Shown: positions 1 through 9,343, numbered from the stretch's first letter. The stretch: DNA of 64,000 nt from CAYOSF01 sp964406605 (GCA_964406605.1 CAYOSF010000005.1:62001-126000), one strand, 5' to 3'. Made by a program: numbers and translations. Notes: generated by a model from the sequence alone, not told the origin.

Positions 1-318
1 CCCGATTCGGTAGGGGGGCCGCAGGGCGCGAATGAGATCAACGTTCTCCTGGATGATGGTCCAAGAGTCGCGCCACTGCTGATGGAGAGGCGGGAGCGGC
101 CCGCCGGCGGCCTCCTCAAGTCGTTCGTGGGCGGTCCGACGCCAGCCTTCTGGATCGCCGCGGCCCACCTGCACCTCGCGCCAATCGTCGCTGTCGTACA
201 GGGTGCGCGAAAGGGTGCCTCGCTCCAGGCCGTGTTGCCGTTCGAGCTCCTGGGCCACGTCCCAGCGCATGTTGCTGATGACGCCGCCGAAGTCGAATAG
301 GATGCCGCGGATGGGCAC
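1..318 (-). CDS. HAD-family hydrolase, N-terminal part (cut by window edge)
   Basis: The visible 106 residues begin with a hydrophobic strand leading into FDFGGV, the motif I region of haloacid-dehalogenase-like phosphatases; the leading Asp is the expected nucleophile. The second acidic residue of the usual DxD is replaced by Gly, as in many YihX-type members. A cap-like helical segment follows. Start is GTG at 318, chosen because AAGGAGG lies at 325-331 on the minus strand, about six bases upstream. The C-terminal motifs II-IV are outside the window, so substrate cannot be guessed. It is divergent from the enoyl-CoA hydratase gene. Confidence 0.75.
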   Translation of the reverse strand, partial: MPIRGILFDFGGVISNMRWDVAQELERQHGLERGTLSRTLYDSDDWREVQVGRGDPEGWRRTAHERLEEAAGGPLPPLHQQWRDSWTIIQENVDLIRALRPPYRIG

Positions 319-417
319 GGAGTACCTCCTTGATGGTGGCCCCATCTTAACCGCAGCGACCGGGGGCGGACAACGGCCGCTTGCCCGGTGCGGTTCCTAC
401 CGGGGCGTCACAGTTCG

Positions 418-426
418 TGCTACACT
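418..426 (+). promoter_or_regulatory. Extended -10 promoter for the enoyl-CoA hydratase gene
   Basis: TGC-TACACT is an extended -10 element (TGn plus hexamer) about 46 bases before the ATG at 472. No good -35 is seen at 17-18 bp, which is usual for extended -10 promoters. The same TGCTACA(A/C)T form precedes dprA. Confidence 0.4.
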
Positions 427-471
427 CACCCCCGCCGAAGTCAATCGCCCCGGCGTGCAGGAGGATACTTC

Positions 472-1278
472 ATGTCTGACTACTCTGAGCTGTTGTACGA
501 GGTTTCGGACAACATCGCCACGATCACGTTGAACCGCCCGGACCGCATGAACGCGATCAGCATTCCCATGCTTACGTCGTTCAGTCAGGCGTTTCGAGAT
601 GCCGACGCCGACCCGAACGTGCGCGCCATTATCCTCACCGGTGCCGGCCGTGGATTCTGCGCCGGGCTGGACCTGAAGGATGTCAGCTCGGGACAGGGAA
701 TCGGGGGCGGAGGAGACAGCGGCGGCCCCCTGGCAGGGAAGTTCGATCTTCAGAACAGCCCGCCGGTCGTGCTGCACACCACCGACAAGCCGGTCATCTG
801 CGCGCTCAACGGCGCCGCGGCCGGATACGGCATGGACCTCGCACTGGGCTGCGATATCCGCATCGCTTCGGCCAGTGCCAAGCTGGCCGCCGTCTTCACG
901 AAGCGGGGCATTCTGCCGGAGAGCGGCGGGAGCTGGCTGCTGCCGAGGCTAATCGGCTGGGCGAAGGCGGCTGAGGTCGCGTTCCGGGGCCGCGTGCTCT
1001 CGGCGGAGGAGTCGCTCGAGTTGGGGCTGGTGAACGCCGTCGTCGAACCCGACCGGCTGATGGCCGTCGCTCGGGAGTGGGCGGAGGAGATAGCGGCAAA
1101 TGCGCCGCTCGCAGTGCAGGCCACCAAGCGCATGATGCGGCTGGGCCTGGACGAGACGTTCGAGGCGAACGTCCATCACGTCTTCCTCCAGCTCCTTCCC
1201 CTCTTCGGCTCAGAGGATTTCAAAGAGGGCATCTCGTCCTTCATCGAGAAGCGCCCCGCCCAGTTCAAGGGACGGTAG
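472..1278 (+). CDS. Enoyl-CoA hydratase/isomerase family protein
   Basis: 268 aa, the normal length of a crotonase-fold enzyme. The N-terminal LNRPDRMNAIS block, the oxyanion-hole segment GRGFCAGLDL, and the second CoA/active-site block ALNGAAAGYGMDLALGCD are all present. The region expected to carry catalytic Glu residues reads KRGILPESGGSWLLPRLIG, so one Glu is clearly retained. The family hydrates or isomerises enoyl-CoA thioesters in fatty or aromatic acid breakdown; the exact substrate is not determinable. Start ATG 472 is preceded by GGAGGAT at 459-465; an in-frame upstream extension has no such site. It is monocistronic here, with no acyl-CoA dehydrogenase neighbour. Confidence 0.9.
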   Translation: MSDYSELLYEVSDNIATITLNRPDRMNAISIPMLTSFSQAFRDADADPNVRAIILTGAGRGFCAGLDLKDVSSGQGIGGGGDSGGPLAGKFDLQNSPPVVLHTTDKPVICALNGAAAGYGMDLALGCDIRIASASAKLAAVFTKRGILPESGGSWLLPRLIGWAKAAEVAFRGRVLSAEESLELGLVNAVVEPDRLMAVAREWAEEIAANAPLAVQATKRMMRLGLDETFEANVHHVFLQLLPLFGSEDFKEGISSFIEKRPAQFKGR

Positions 1279-1304
1279 AAGCCACCAACCTCTGGCCGCC
1301 CGCG

Positions 1305-2708
1305 CTAGCCGGGGGCGTCTGTAGCTTTGCCCGCGGCTCCGCCCGGTCCTGTCGCTTGCTCCCGATACCAGCGCTCTTGGTCCTTGGACAGGCCCGTGGG
1401 TGCGGGTCCTCCCAGGATAGGGGGCTGGCGGGAGTTGAGGCCGTGCAGCCTGGCCTGAGCGACGGTCCACAGCGTTTGGAGAGGGCTGAGGGGCACCATG
1501 TCCATCGGCTTGATCTTCATCAGAGCGGCCAGCCCCGCGGTGATGCCGCGCAGGTCGTTGCGGGCGTCCACCTCGATGATCCGGCGGTCGGCGTAGCGCC
1601 GTCGCAGGTCCGCGCCACGATCGTTGATCGCGCACGCCCCGACCACGAGGAGGTCGCCCGGTAGGTTTTCCAGATCGCTGTCCTCGAAACCCCGCCCGAA
1701 GATGACGGTGAAGCCTCCCTGGCCTGGATAGTCGTTGCTGAGGATCTCCAGAGTGCATTCGGTGTTGCCTTTACATCCCTCAACGCAGGCGCGCTCTCGA
1801 CCCTGGACGATGCGCACGTCGGGATGGAAACGGCGCAGCAGGGCATAGGGATAGCGCGTTTGGAATCGGTCCAGGTCACCCACGACGTCGATGTGGTCGA
1901 GCCGTCCCTCACCCAGGCCCCATTCCGCCGCGAGACGCAGGTGCTCGACCTCCTCGATCGAGTAGCCCATCATTCTGGCGCCGACCGTATCCACGGCCAC
2001 CGTGTCGTCGCCGCCGATGAGCACGTTGAGCCGCGCGCTGCTTTCCTCCAGCAGGGCCTTGGGTGGCACGTGGCCGTTAAAGATCGCGGTCACGCCGTCG
2101 ATGACGCAGAAATCGGGCCGGACCATCCGATAGAGCCTGGCGAGACGTGGGTGCAGGGTCTCATGGTTGTGGAAGTGCATGCGGTCTTCGTCGATCGGGA
2201 ACGCCTGCTGGTTCTTCACGCCCAGCGTCATCGTCGTCATCGAGTGGGTCTTCAGCTTGGGCAGGCTCAGGTAGAAGTTGCCCGGTGGGCGCGAGGGGTC
2301 GATGAACGTGTCGTGCAGCCGCCGGGGGACCCGGATCGGCAGCTCTTCTCCATCGAGCGTGTAGGGTACCGTGCCTCCCTCGTCCAGGTAGACTGTCTCC
2401 GCACCGTGTCTGTGGGCTATCCTCGCGTAGCCGTTCACCGTGAAGATCAGGCGTGTGGAAATCCCGTGCGTCGAGTTCTCCATCAAGGCCAGATTGTGAT
2501 AGCCGTGCTCCTTCAGGTATCCCAGCATCGCATCTACGACGGCGGGATCAGTGTGCATGCCGGGGGAGAAGTGGATGCCGTTGGGCTTGACGTAGACTTT
2601 ACTGCCCGCGGGAATGACCTCTTGGACACCGCCGTACGGGGCGAAGATCGCGTCCAGGGCCGCGGGCAGGCCGTTCGTCGTCTCCGCGATCGTTACTGTA
2701 GGTGACAT
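1305..2708 (-). CDS. DUF362 domain-containing protein
   Basis: 467 aa. The middle contains SLPKLKTHSMTTMTLGVKN, the hallmark of DUF362 proteins, along with an IDGVTA/GGDD segment typical of the family. A Cys-rich run CVEGCKGNTEC sits near residue 350; whether it binds metal is unknown. DUF362 proteins often carry or partner with iron-sulfur modules, but no ferredoxin motif is visible here. The predicted ATG at 2708 follows a longer open frame that lacks a good ribosome site, so the exact start is uncertain. It lies 119 bp downstream of the VIT/VWA gene on the same strand. No enzymatic function is assigned. Confidence 0.75.
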   Translation of the reverse strand: MSPTVTIAETTNGLPAALDAIFAPYGGVQEVIPAGSKVYVKPNGIHFSPGMHTDPAVVDAMLGYLKEHGYHNLALMENSTHGISTRLIFTVNGYARIAHRHGAETVYLDEGGTVPYTLDGEELPIRVPRRLHDTFIDPSRPPGNFYLSLPKLKTHSMTTMTLGVKNQQAFPIDEDRMHFHNHETLHPRLARLYRMVRPDFCVIDGVTAIFNGHVPPKALLEESSARLNVLIGGDDTVAVDTVGARMMGYSIEEVEHLRLAAEWGLGEGRLDHIDVVGDLDRFQTRYPYALLRRFHPDVRIVQGRERACVEGCKGNTECTLEILSNDYPGQGGFTVIFGRGFEDSDLENLPGDLLVVGACAINDRGADLRRRYADRRIIEVDARNDLRGITAGLAALMKIKPMDMVPLSPLQTLWTVAQARLHGLNSRQPPILGGPAPTGLSKDQERWYREQATGPGGAAGKATDAPG

Positions 2709-2827
2709 CGCATGCTGGTGCCGGGTTCGTCTCCCCGCCAGTCTAGCGGAGCAAGGCGAACGCAGGAAGGAACTTCGCGCCCGCCCCGCGCCGACCGCCA
2801 TCGGCGTGCCGCTGCGCGCTGGCGCCT

Positions 2828-5185
2828 CTACAACGCGGCTTCCCGTCGCCCGCGCGTCCAGGCCCAGCCGGCCGCGGTGAGAGCGACCGCGACGGCAGCC
2901 GCTCCGCCGACTACGGGAATCCAAGGTACGCTGTGCCCGCCGTCTTCGGGCTGGTGAGCCAGCACCGACGAGTTCACCGGATCGTCCGGCAGGACGGGGT
3001 CTGGCACATCGATGGCCGGGAAGTCGCCCGAGGTGATCTCGAACGCGCGGCCGTCGGAGACGAAGATCACTTCCTCGCCCAGGGAGAAGTAGCCGCCCCA
3101 GTCAGGCCTTTGGCGCAGCGCATCGAAGTAGGCGTCGCTGCCGAAGCCGATCTTGGCCGTAGGCCCGCCCTCGTACGCCGTGTCCATCCACACGCCGTCA
3201 TCCGAAAGGAACGTTCTGCCTCCGATCGTGCGCATGGCGGCAGCTTGCTCATCCGCCGCATCGTAGGCCGAATCCGCGCCGGAGAGGCTGCCTACTTTGA
3301 GCGCGGTATCGAACGCCTCCGAGCCGGTGACGGGCGCACCCGCCTCCATGTCGAGCTGGGGGGCGGCGTACCGCTCGAAGCTTCTTGCGGCTTCCTCCGT
3401 CGTCAGGCCGGGCTCATCGACCAGGAACGACGTGTAGGGCGTGATGATGCCGAATCGCTTGCTCAGCGCTACGATCTCATCGACGACCTCATCCGACATC
3501 CCGTCGAACCGGATGGAATTGAGCAGGAACCCGATCTTGCGCGTCGCCCACAGGCGCGGCACGTAGCCCGCGCCCAACGCAGATGTCGGGAACGACTGGC
3601 CGTCGTAGACGTACTCTTTGACTTTGCCATCGATGGTGCCGCTCAGGGTGATATCCACCGTGCCGGAACCTTCGTAGCGGCCGGCCACGATGAGCTGCTG
3701 GCCAGCGAACAGGTCCGGCAGCGGGTTTGGGTAGATGTCGAAGGTCGTCACACCGCCGAAGTCGAGGGTGACGTTGCTCAGGACAGGATCGCTCACGCGC
3801 TCGTAGAAGCCGGACACGACGGTGGACGCGTCCTCGTCGGGGCGGACGTACTCGCTCAGGCCGTGCTGCCCCTGTGCCAGCTCGTCGAGGAGTACGGCTT
3901 TGACGTCATATCCCACGCCGAAGGTGAACAGCCGCACGCCGCGCGGCGCGGCGGAACCGACGGCGTCCACGATGGCGGCCGGATCGGTGATGCCGACCGT
4001 CGGCAGGCCGTCGGTGAGAAAGATGACCAGCGATGGGCGGTCCCCGCTGGAGAGCTGACCGAGTGCTGAGACCAACGCATCGTGGACGTTGGTGCTGCCG
4101 CCCGCTTGCAGGCTATCGATGAAGCCGAGCGCGTCGGTGCGCGCGGCGGAAGCGGGTAGCAAGCCGTCGTGGGCGACCCGCACGCTGGAGTCGAAGGCGA
4201 CGATCGAGAAACGGTCGTCCCCGTTGAGCCGCTCGATGACGTAGCGGGCCGCCTCCTTCGCCTGCTCCAGCTTCTCGCCCTCCATGCTGCCCGACGTATC
4301 CAGGACGAGGACGACGTCCTTGTCCGCGACGTCCCTAGCGTCGACCTCCAGCTTGGGAGAGACCAGGAGCAAGAAGTAGCCGGCCTCGTCGCCGGTCCGA
4401 TGAGTGGCCAGGCTCAGCCCAATGTCGTCGTCCGAGGTCGAGTAGAGCAGCTCAAAGTCGGAACGGGGCGTCACGTCGCTCATCTCCAGGCTGACAATAG
4501 CCTTGTGGTCGCCATCCCGCGTGGACGCCACGTCGTGGCTCGGTGAGTAGACGGTTCGGATGGGCTGCGTCGATTCGATGTCGACCGTGATCGCCACGTC
4601 CGGAATCGGCTGCGGTGAAAACTCCTCCGTGCTCAGCGGATAGAGGAACCGCACCAAGCCGTTCTCGCGCTCCAGCACCTGGGTGTAGCTGATCTGGACG
4701 CGGCGCTCATCGTGAGGTGGGATGGGAAAGACGCTCGCCTGGAAGACGCCGCGGTCCACGTACTCCAGGAGAGCCGGGTCGCGCTGCTGCCGGACTATCT
4801 CCTCGTAGATCTCGCGGGCCTCATCGCGGCCCAGCAGGCGGCCCTCAAGCTGCTCGCCGTCCACGAACATGGTGAAGTCGGAGACGGCCGCATCCGCCGG
4901 GAGGGGGAAGACGTAGGTCGCCTCCAGCAGCGTGTCCCCCGGGTTCTCGAATGCCTGGTCGACGCGGACCTCCGCCACCTGGTCCCGGATTTCGACCTCG
5001 ACTCGGTGGTACTTGATGGGAAGGAAGGGCGCGTAGCAGCCGTACACCGTAGGATCGACATCCTCCGGCATGGGGCACGGTTCGCTGGGGATGACGATGC
5101 CGTCGGCGCCGACCTGCGCGGTCGTGGCAGACAGGATGCCGGCCAGCAGTGCGGCAAGAGCGATCAGTCGTAGCGTGCTGAGCAT
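2828..5185 (-). CDS. Secreted, membrane-anchored VIT + von Willebrand A domain protein
   Basis: 785 aa. A signal peptide (hydrophobic stretch LIALAALLAGILSATTAQ) is followed by a VIT domain (about residues 45-190), related to inter-alpha-trypsin inhibitor heavy chains. A VWA domain follows (about 290-470) with an intact MIDAS: DTSGSMEGE, GGSTNVHDAL and LTDGLPTVG supply D-x-S-x-S, Thr and Asp for divalent-metal ligation. The C-terminus has one membrane span (VVGGAAAVAVALTAAGW) followed by Arg-rich TRGRREAAL, so the bulk is outside the cell and tethered by its C-terminus. Start ATG 5185 has GGAGG eight bases upstream. The likely role is metal-dependent adhesion or protein-protein contact at the surface; no ligand is evident. 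Confidence 0.9.
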   Translation of the reverse strand: MLSTLRLIALAALLAGILSATTAQVGADGIVIPSEPCPMPEDVDPTVYGCYAPFLPIKYHRVEVEIRDQVAEVRVDQAFENPGDTLLEATYVFPLPADAAVSDFTMFVDGEQLEGRLLGRDEAREIYEEIVRQQRDPALLEYVDRGVFQASVFPIPPHDERRVQISYTQVLERENGLVRFLYPLSTEEFSPQPIPDVAITVDIESTQPIRTVYSPSHDVASTRDGDHKAIVSLEMSDVTPRSDFELLYSTSDDDIGLSLATHRTGDEAGYFLLLVSPKLEVDARDVADKDVVLVLDTSGSMEGEKLEQAKEAARYVIERLNGDDRFSIVAFDSSVRVAHDGLLPASAARTDALGFIDSLQAGGSTNVHDALVSALGQLSSGDRPSLVIFLTDGLPTVGITDPAAIVDAVGSAAPRGVRLFTFGVGYDVKAVLLDELAQGQHGLSEYVRPDEDASTVVSGFYERVSDPVLSNVTLDFGGVTTFDIYPNPLPDLFAGQQLIVAGRYEGSGTVDITLSGTIDGKVKEYVYDGQSFPTSALGAGYVPRLWATRKIGFLLNSIRFDGMSDEVVDEIVALSKRFGIITPYTSFLVDEPGLTTEEAARSFERYAAPQLDMEAGAPVTGSEAFDTALKVGSLSGADSAYDAADEQAAAMRTIGGRTFLSDDGVWMDTAYEGGPTAKIGFGSDAYFDALRQRPDWGGYFSLGEEVIFVSDGRAFEITSGDFPAIDVPDPVLPDDPVNSSVLAHQPEDGGHSVPWIPVVGGAAAVAVALTAAGWAWTRGRREAAL

Positions 5186-5290
5186 GATCCAGCCTCCATC
5201 TGCGTCGTTAGCTTCTTGACGTTGGAGGGACCCTGGAAGTTCCGCGTCCGCGTGCGGAGATAGTGGAAGGACGCCGGCCGGCAGGTGGCG

Positions 5291-6190
5291 TCAGGCGAGG
5301 AAACGGGGGCGGGGAGCGACGAGCGGTCCGTCGGAGATACGAACAGCCGCGGCGACGCCGTACCTGCTCTCTGTGAACTCCCAGCTCATGAAACGGCTGT
5401 CTTGCCGAATGATCTTGTGCCACACGCGCCCGAGCCGGGGGAAGCTGCAGATGTCGTCCAGCACCACGATGCCGCCCACCTTGAGTCGCGGGAGCGTATT
5501 GGCGAGGTCCGTCGCGGCGCCGAGGACCGAGTGATCGCCGTCCACGTTGATGAGGTCGAAGTAGAGGCCGGGGTGCGCGCGAAGGAAGGAAGGGACGGTC
5601 CTGCGGCTGTCGCCCGAGACAAGCTCCACGCTGCCACGATGCCCGGCGGCGCGCAGTTCGCCGCGGACGAACTCCGGGCCCGGGTTCGGGGCGTCGGCGT
5701 AGTCGGGCAGCCAGAGATCGAAGCCGTAGAGGGCGCACCCGGGACACGTCGCGCCCACGATGGCGGCGCTGCGCCCCCGGCGCACGCCGATCTCAAGGTA
5801 GGCGGCCGGCTGGATGAGGGTTGACGCGGCCCGCAGAACAGTGAGGATGTCGGCATGACGCCAGTGCCGGCCGAACTTCGCCAATCCCCACTCGTAGTAC
5901 AGGCGGCTCGCCTCATGCTCTTTGCTGGGAGTCAGCCGTTCCAGGACCTCCCTGGTGAAGGCGATCGAGTCTTCGGACATGGCCGCCGCGGCGAGCGTCT
6001 GGGCGTTCGGCGGGAAATGCAGGTCGAGAGGGCCGGTGCCGCCGACCTTCGGCGTCCCCGTCGTGTAGCGGGGGCGAGGGAAGGGCCGGACTCGCTGCCA
6101 CTCCGAGAGGAGGCGATGAGCGAGCCGGCGCGGTCCCGGCAGGCCTCCCGTCCACGGTTTCCTCACCTGACTCGCTCCCTGACCCTCCAA
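5291..6190 (-). CDS. Class I SAM-dependent methyltransferase (Methyltransf_24-like)
   Basis: The core shows YLEIGVRRGRSA (SAM-binding motif I), LINVDGDHS and GGIVVLDDI, the pattern of class I methyltransferases of the Methyltransf_24 type, which often sit in polysaccharide or natural-product clusters. Two starts are possible. TTG 6190 (299 aa) has GAGGGAG just upstream and a TATACT hexamer at 6214-6219 (minus strand). ATG 5980 (229 aa) has no ribosome site but gives the more usual domain length. I list the longer form because of the start signals, with the first 70 residues doubtful. The substrate is unknown. It is divergent from the alcohol dehydrogenase gene. Confidence 0.8.
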   Translation of the reverse strand: MEGQGASQVRKPWTGGLPGPRRLAHRLLSEWQRVRPFPRPRYTTGTPKVGGTGPLDLHFPPNAQTLAAAAMSEDSIAFTREVLERLTPSKEHEASRLYYEWGLAKFGRHWRHADILTVLRAASTLIQPAAYLEIGVRRGRSAAIVGATCPGCALYGFDLWLPDYADAPNPGPEFVRGELRAAGHRGSVELVSGDSRRTVPSFLRAHPGLYFDLINVDGDHSVLGAATDLANTLPRLKVGGIVVLDDICSFPRLGRVWHKIIRQDSRFMSWEFTESRYGVAAAVRISDGPLVAPRPRFLA

Positions 6191-6271
6191 ACGCTCTCCC
6201 TCTTGCGCCTGGTAGTATACACGCGGTAGCGTCGCGGGGAGACTGCAGGCAGGTGCGAGAGGCGAGCCAGC

Positions 6272-7264
6272 ATGCGACGAATGCTCCTACAGGAGACGGG
6301 CCCCGTCGATGACAGGCGCCTGATTGCGGACGAGCGCGACCTGCCTGCGCCCGCAGAGGGCGAGGTGGCGCTGCGCGTTCTCGCCTGCGGCGTCTGTCAC
6401 ACCGACCTCCATATTGTCGAGGGCGAGGTAGTAACGCCGCTTCCCCGGGTGCCGGGCCATCAGGTGGTGGGGACGGTTGAGTCTGTGGGAGGGAACGTAC
6501 AAGGCGTATCGGTCGGCGACCGGGTCGGGGTGGGCTGGCTCGCATCGACCTGCGGCGCGTGCGAGCAGTGCGCGAGCGGCCGGGAGAACCTGTGCGAAGG
6601 AGCGCGCTTCACGGGCCGCGACGTGGACGGCGGCTACGCCGAGCGGATGGTCGCGGATGCTCGCTTCGTCTATCCGCTGCCACCGGCGTTCTCGGATATC
6701 GAGGCGGCGCCGCTTCTGTGCGCCGGGATCATCGGGTATCGGGCGTTGAAGCTGAGCGAACTCAAGCCGGGGCAGCGCCTCGGGCTCTTCGGGTTCGGAG
6801 CGTCGGCGCACCTGGCGCTTCAGGTAGCACGGTCCTGGGACTGCGAAATCTACGTGTTCACGCGGAGCGAGGCGCACCGCAAGCTGGCGCGGGATCTAGG
6901 GGCGGCATGGACGGGAGGAGCGGAGGATGACCCGGGCGTCGGGCTCGACTCCGCGGTGAGCTTCGCGCCTGCGGGATGGATTGTGCCGGCCGCGTTGGAG
7001 CGGCTGGCGCGCGGAGGGACCCTGGCGGTGAACGCCGTACACGCCAGCGACATCCCATCGTTCGCGTACGAGCGGCTGTACTGGGAGCGGACGGTGCGCA
7101 GCGTCGCCAACTTCACGAGGGACGACGCGACGGAGTTCCTGTCGCTGGCCGCCGACATCCCGTTGGAGGTCGAAGTGGAGGTGCACGGGCTGGGCGATGC
7201 GAACGATGCGCTGGTGCGCCTGAAGCGTGGGGACGTGCAGGGCGCCGCGGTGCTGGTGCCGTGA
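6272..7264 (+). CDS. Zinc-dependent alcohol dehydrogenase family protein
   Basis: 330 aa MDR-family oxidoreductase. Catalytic-zinc ligands are visible in CGVCHTD and GHQ. The structural-zinc site is CGACEQCASGRENLC with all four Cys. The nucleotide-binding segment is GLFGFGASAHLALQ, a slight variant of GxGxxG. The overall pattern resembles the bacterial zinc-binding alcohol dehydrogenases close to mycobacterial AdhA, which oxidise short alcohols or reduce aldehydes with NAD(P). Start ATG 6272 has only a weak GAGG upstream. It is followed 21 bp later by nagA on the same strand, but no functional tie is obvious. Confidence 0.85.
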   Translation: MRRMLLQETGPVDDRRLIADERDLPAPAEGEVALRVLACGVCHTDLHIVEGEVVTPLPRVPGHQVVGTVESVGGNVQGVSVGDRVGVGWLASTCGACEQCASGRENLCEGARFTGRDVDGGYAERMVADARFVYPLPPAFSDIEAAPLLCAGIIGYRALKLSELKPGQRLGLFGFGASAHLALQVARSWDCEIYVFTRSEAHRKLARDLGAAWTGGAEDDPGVGLDSAVSFAPAGWIVPAALERLARGGTLAVNAVHASDIPSFAYERLYWERTVRSVANFTRDDATEFLSLAADIPLEVEVEVHGLGDANDALVRLKRGDVQGAAVLVP

Positions 7265-7285
7265 GCGCAAGGTCAGGCTGACGGC

Positions 7286-8461
7286 ATGACTACTCTTCTG
7301 ATCCGCGAGGGCGAGGTCCTGACACCGTTCGAGGTGATCGAGGGAGGGGCCGTTCTCGCGACGAAAGGCCGAATAGAACGCGTGGGGCCGGCGGCCGAGG
7401 TCGCGGGCGAGCCGGCCGACGTGGAGGTGGACGCCGGCGGACGCATCATCTGCCCCGGCTTCATCGACCTGCAGGTCAACGGCGGCGGCGGAGCGATGCT
7501 CACCGAGCAGCCCGACCCTGATGCGGTCCAATGCATGGCTCGGGCGCACGTCCGGTTCGGGACGACATCGATGCTGCCGACCGTTGTCACGGCCGACGAG
7601 GAGAGGATGGCCGGCGCGCTGGAGGCAGTCAAGGCGAGCACGGCGGTTCCGCCGACGGGAGCGCGGGTCTTGGGGGCGCACCTGGAGGGCCCGTTCATCA
7701 ACCCGAAGCGGAAGGGCGCCCACGCCGAGCGGTTCATCCGGGAGCCACGCACGGATCTCTTCGAGCGGCTCCTCGACGCGGCGGGTGGCTCCTTGCGGCT
7801 CATCACGCTGGCGCCCGAATTGCCGGGAGCGCTGGAACTGATCGGAACAGCGCGGGCGGCGGACGTTGTCGTGGCCGTCGGCCACACGGAGGCGACGTTC
7901 GAGGAGACGGAGCGGGCTATCGAGGCCGGCGCATCGGTGGGCACGCACCTCTTCAACGCGATGCGGAGTATCCACCAGCGAGAGCCGGGGGCCATCGGCG
8001 CGCTGCTGCAGAGCGAGCGGGCGGTCGTCAGCATAATCGCGGACGGCGTCCACGTCCACCCGGCGATGCTCTCGCTTGCCTTCCGCTCGAAGGGGGCGGA
8101 AGGGATGGCGCTCGTTACGGACGCGATGTCGCCGGTGGGAACGGATGCCCTCTCGTTCCGTTTCCGGGGCACGGAGATCAGCGTTCGACAGGGCGCCTGC
8201 TACGGGGAGGACGGCACCCTGTCCGGCAGCGTCCTCTCGATGAGCCGGGCGGTGCATCTCATGGAAACGCACACCGGCGCGGACTTGCGCGAGTGCGTGG
8301 AAATGGCCACGGCGACGCCCGCCCGCGTCCTCGGCCTGGACGCCGAAATCGGCAAGCTTGGAGCCGGCTCGCGAGCGGACATCGTGGTCTGCGACCCCGA
8401 CATGACCGTGTGGAAGGCGTTCGTCGGCGGCGAGCTTGCCTACGATTCAGGCGCTAGCTAG
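7286..8461 (+). CDS. nagA: N-acetylglucosamine-6-phosphate deacetylase
   Basis: 391 aa amidohydrolase-fold enzyme that removes acetate from GlcNAc-6-phosphate in amino-sugar and cell-wall recycling. Diagnostic segments are CPGFIDLQVNGGGG, HLEGPFINPKRKGAH, AVGHTEATFEE, HLFNAMRSIHQREPG and LVTDAMSPVG, which together carry the metal-binding Glu and His and the catalytic Asp. Length is normal. The last codons overlap by 4 bp with the end of nagB on the opposite strand, so the two consecutive pathway enzymes are convergent rather than in one operon. Confidence 0.95.
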   Translation: MTTLLIREGEVLTPFEVIEGGAVLATKGRIERVGPAAEVAGEPADVEVDAGGRIICPGFIDLQVNGGGGAMLTEQPDPDAVQCMARAHVRFGTTSMLPTVVTADEERMAGALEAVKASTAVPPTGARVLGAHLEGPFINPKRKGAHAERFIREPRTDLFERLLDAAGGSLRLITLAPELPGALELIGTARAADVVVAVGHTEATFEETERAIEAGASVGTHLFNAMRSIHQREPGAIGALLQSERAVVSIIADGVHVHPAMLSLAFRSKGAEGMALVTDAMSPVGTDALSFRFRGTEISVRQGACYGEDGTLSGSVLSMSRAVHLMETHTGADLRECVEMATATPARVLGLDAEIGKLGAGSRADIVVCDPDMTVWKAFVGGELAYDSGAS

Positions 8462-9189
8462 CCGGCCATCCGGCGGAGTTCCGATGCCGCGTCTCGGTCG
8501 AGGAGGACGGCGAGCGCCGGATGCCGTTGGAGCGCCGAGGCGGGTAGCGCCTCGGTCACCGGCTCCTCCAGCGCCCGGGCCACGGCCGTCGCCTTCTTCA
8601 CGCCCTTGGCCAGCAGCAGCGCGCCGCGCGCGGCCAGCAGGTCGGCTATGCCCAAGGTGAGGCCGAAAGCGGGTGTCTCGGCCAGGGACCCGAAGACGGG
8701 GGCGTATGCCTCGCGACTCGTGTCGGTGAGCGCTACTCTGCGGGCCGTTGAATCGAGCGGCGATCCCGGCTCGTTGAAGCCGATGTGGCCGTTCCGGCCG
8801 ATGCCCAGCACGACGAGGTCGAGCCCGCCCGCCTCCTCTATGAGACTGCGAAAGCGCTCGCATTCGGCCTCCGGCTGCTCGGCATCGCTGCCGAGGAGGT
8901 GGAACGCGCCCAGGGTCACTCGGCTCGTGAGCTGCTCGCGGAAGTAGCGGGCGTTGGTGCCGGGATGTTCCGGCGAGACGCCGTGAAACTCGTCGATGGC
9001 GAAGACGGTGACGCGGCTGAGATCGGCGTTCCCCTCAGCCACGCGGCGGGCCAGCTCGTCGTAGAGACCGAGTGGTGTGTTGCCGGACGGCAGGCCGAGG
9101 ACGGCGGCGGGCCGCTCCCGGACGGCCGCGCAGACGACGTCGGCGGCCCGGCCGGCGAACTCCTCCGGAGCGACGATGGTGACGTCCAT
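8458..9189 (-). CDS. nagB: Glucosamine-6-phosphate deaminase
   Basis: 243 aa enzyme converting glucosamine-6-phosphate to fructose-6-phosphate and ammonia, the step after NagA. LGLPSGNTPLGLYDEL, FAIDEFHGVSPEHPGTNARYF and LGIGRNGHIGFNEPGSP match the sugar-phosphate and catalytic loops, with the key Asp/Glu/His set of the NagB family. Length fits the short (non-hexameric allosteric) type. Start ATG 9189 lacks a close ribosome site; a GAGGAG lies about 20 bases upstream. It converges on nagA with overlapping stop codons. Confidence 0.93.
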   Translation of the reverse strand: MDVTIVAPEEFAGRAADVVCAAVRERPAAVLGLPSGNTPLGLYDELARRVAEGNADLSRVTVFAIDEFHGVSPEHPGTNARYFREQLTSRVTLGAFHLLGSDAEQPEAECERFRSLIEEAGGLDLVVLGIGRNGHIGFNEPGSPLDSTARRVALTDTSREAYAPVFGSLAETPAFGLTLGIADLLAARGALLLAKGVKKATAVARALEEPVTEALPASALQRHPALAVLLDRDAASELRRMAG

Positions 9190-9313
9190 GGCTGTCGAGT
9201 CGTTGGCTCCTCATCTGCATCATAGGGCTTGCGGCCGCTGACGCCAGGGTTGGCGGCTGTCCAACGGGAAGCAGCCTTAAGTGAACCTGGGTGGTCAGGG
9301 TTCAGGAAGCCGC

Positions 9314-9343
9314 TCGACAAACGCGGGCGGCAGCTAGGATAAT
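9314..9343 (+). promoter_or_regulatory. Predicted sigma70-type promoter upstream of the small HTH gene
   Basis: TCGACA (9314-9319), an 18 bp spacer and GATAAT (9338-9343). It would give a leader of about 120 bases to the GTG at 9470; nothing else of note is seen in that leader. Confidence 0.4.

Noticed and set aside
2933..4069. Plus-strand 378-codon frame antisense to the VIT/VWA gene
   Set aside because: The minus-strand gene has clear domains and signals; this frame is a high-GC shadow.
6896..8272. Minus-strand 458-codon frame over the dehydrogenase and nagA
   Set aside because: It is His/Arg-rich with no domain and is antisense to two conserved enzymes.
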